From: G963665215 sp963665215
Lineage (GTDB): Bacteria > Chloroflexota > Dehalococcoidia > Lucifugimonadales > CAUZJF01
Direction of reading: 5' to 3'
NCBI GenBank assembly: GCA_963665215.2
Contig: CAXXWW010000008.1
Location: forward strand, 496,001-560,000
Length of the DNA: 64,000 bases
Part shown: positions 63,799 to 64,000 of the stretch, in pieces
Numbering within the stretch: the stretch's first letter is position 1
How the letters are laid out: each line of letters begins with the position of its first letter
Program-made: the position numbers and the translations under genes
Notes under the pieces: generated by a model
What the model was told of the DNA's origin: nothing
Seen by the model: only the letters and a program-made list of their open reading frames with translations
Databases searched by the model: none

Positions 63799-64000
63799 AT
63801 GTCCAAAGAGGTCTTCACCATCGGGCACAGCAACCACACCTGGGAGGCGTTCGCGGCGCTGTTGAAGCGGCACGGGGTCCAGGTGGTGGTGGATGTACGG
63901 AGCAGGCCCATCAGCCGGCATGCTCCCTTTGCAAACAGGCGGCAGCTCCCTACCCTCTTGGACGGGGAAGGAATGCGCCATGTTTATCTGGGAGACTCTC
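63799..64000 (+). CDS. DUF488 family protein, 3' truncated by the window end
   Basis: An ATG-initiated frame running off the window edge: SKEVFTIGHSNHTWEAFAAL, LKRHGVQVVVDVRSRPISRH, APFANRRQLPTLLDGEGMRH, VYLGDS. TIGHSNH, VDVRSRPxSR and YLGD are the conserved motifs of DUF488 proteins. Function of the family is unknown; several members sit near DNA-repair or stress genes. Only the first 67 codons are visible. Confidence 0.85.
   Translation, partial: MSKEVFTIGHSNHTWEAFAALLKRHGVQVVVDVRSRPISRHAPFANRRQLPTLLDGEGMRHVYLGDS

Overview
The window reads as a high-GC chromosomal contig of a Chloroflexota bacterium, most likely a Dehalococcoidia/SAR202-type lineage. The reasons are a DUF2298 (YYY) membrane protein, an enolase-superfamily enzyme, NHL-repeat proteins, large Ser/Thr/Pro-rich surface proteins, frequent TTG/GTG starts and dispersed repeats containing CTGAGC-type cores. 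This is inference from protein content; there is no 16S gene or marker set here to settle it. No tRNA, rRNA or CRISPR array was seen.

Layout. 1-11 kb holds the 3' part of a DUF2298 glycan-type membrane protein, a frameshifted FAD oxidoreductase, a stand-alone RAM-domain protein with a near-consensus promoter, a decayed iron-alcohol-dehydrogenase tail, a membrane-anchored LuxR regulator, a HAD hydrolase, an enolase-superfamily enzyme with an inositol-phosphatase-like gene, and an HtrA-like lipoprotein protease whose catalytic Asp is replaced by Gly. 11-16 kb holds rpsU, small putative genes and uvrA. 15.7-19.2 kb is a Ser/Thr kinase, a small gene and a zinc-ribbon gene; an IS1380 element with a 5-bp target duplication splits the small gene. 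19.2-24.7 kb holds a frameshifted SDR, an SbcC/Rad50 ATPase, an NHL propeller and a DUF1801 protein.

24.9-36.5 kb carries two very large surface genes. One has 23 tandem 12-residue helical repeats, PGF-like and CARDB-like domains and a C-terminal membrane anchor. The other is a seven-block beta-propeller-like protein split by an in-frame TGA and truncated at its 5' end by two IS630 copies lying 16 bp apart. 39.8-45 kb holds a methyltransferase, a 2-oxoacid dehydrogenase operon (E1 alpha, E1 beta, E2; no E3) and a frameshifted REP-associated transposase with its palindromes. 45.3-52 kb holds a hydrolase, a third IS630 copy, a membrane protein, prkA followed by seven ~60-bp tandem repeats, and an RsmC-like methyltransferase.

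52.1-55.3 kb is a DUF3179 gene split by an IS1182-type element with a 7-bp target duplication. Its only in-frame stop, TGA, sits where the family's CPLC motif should have its first Cys, and a perfect 10-bp hairpin starts 10 nt downstream. This is a selenocysteine (SECIS) signature and is the most interesting signal in the window. 55.4-64 kb holds a GNAT acetyltransferase, a sigma/DUF5667 pair, a two-gene asymmetric ABC exporter with a clear promoter and upstream palindrome, a frameshifted IS256 element and the start of a DUF488 gene.

Overall the region is ordinary housekeeping and accessory metabolism disturbed by at least six insertion sequences of four families plus a RAYT. Several genes have single-base lesions, which could be real decay or assembly error.
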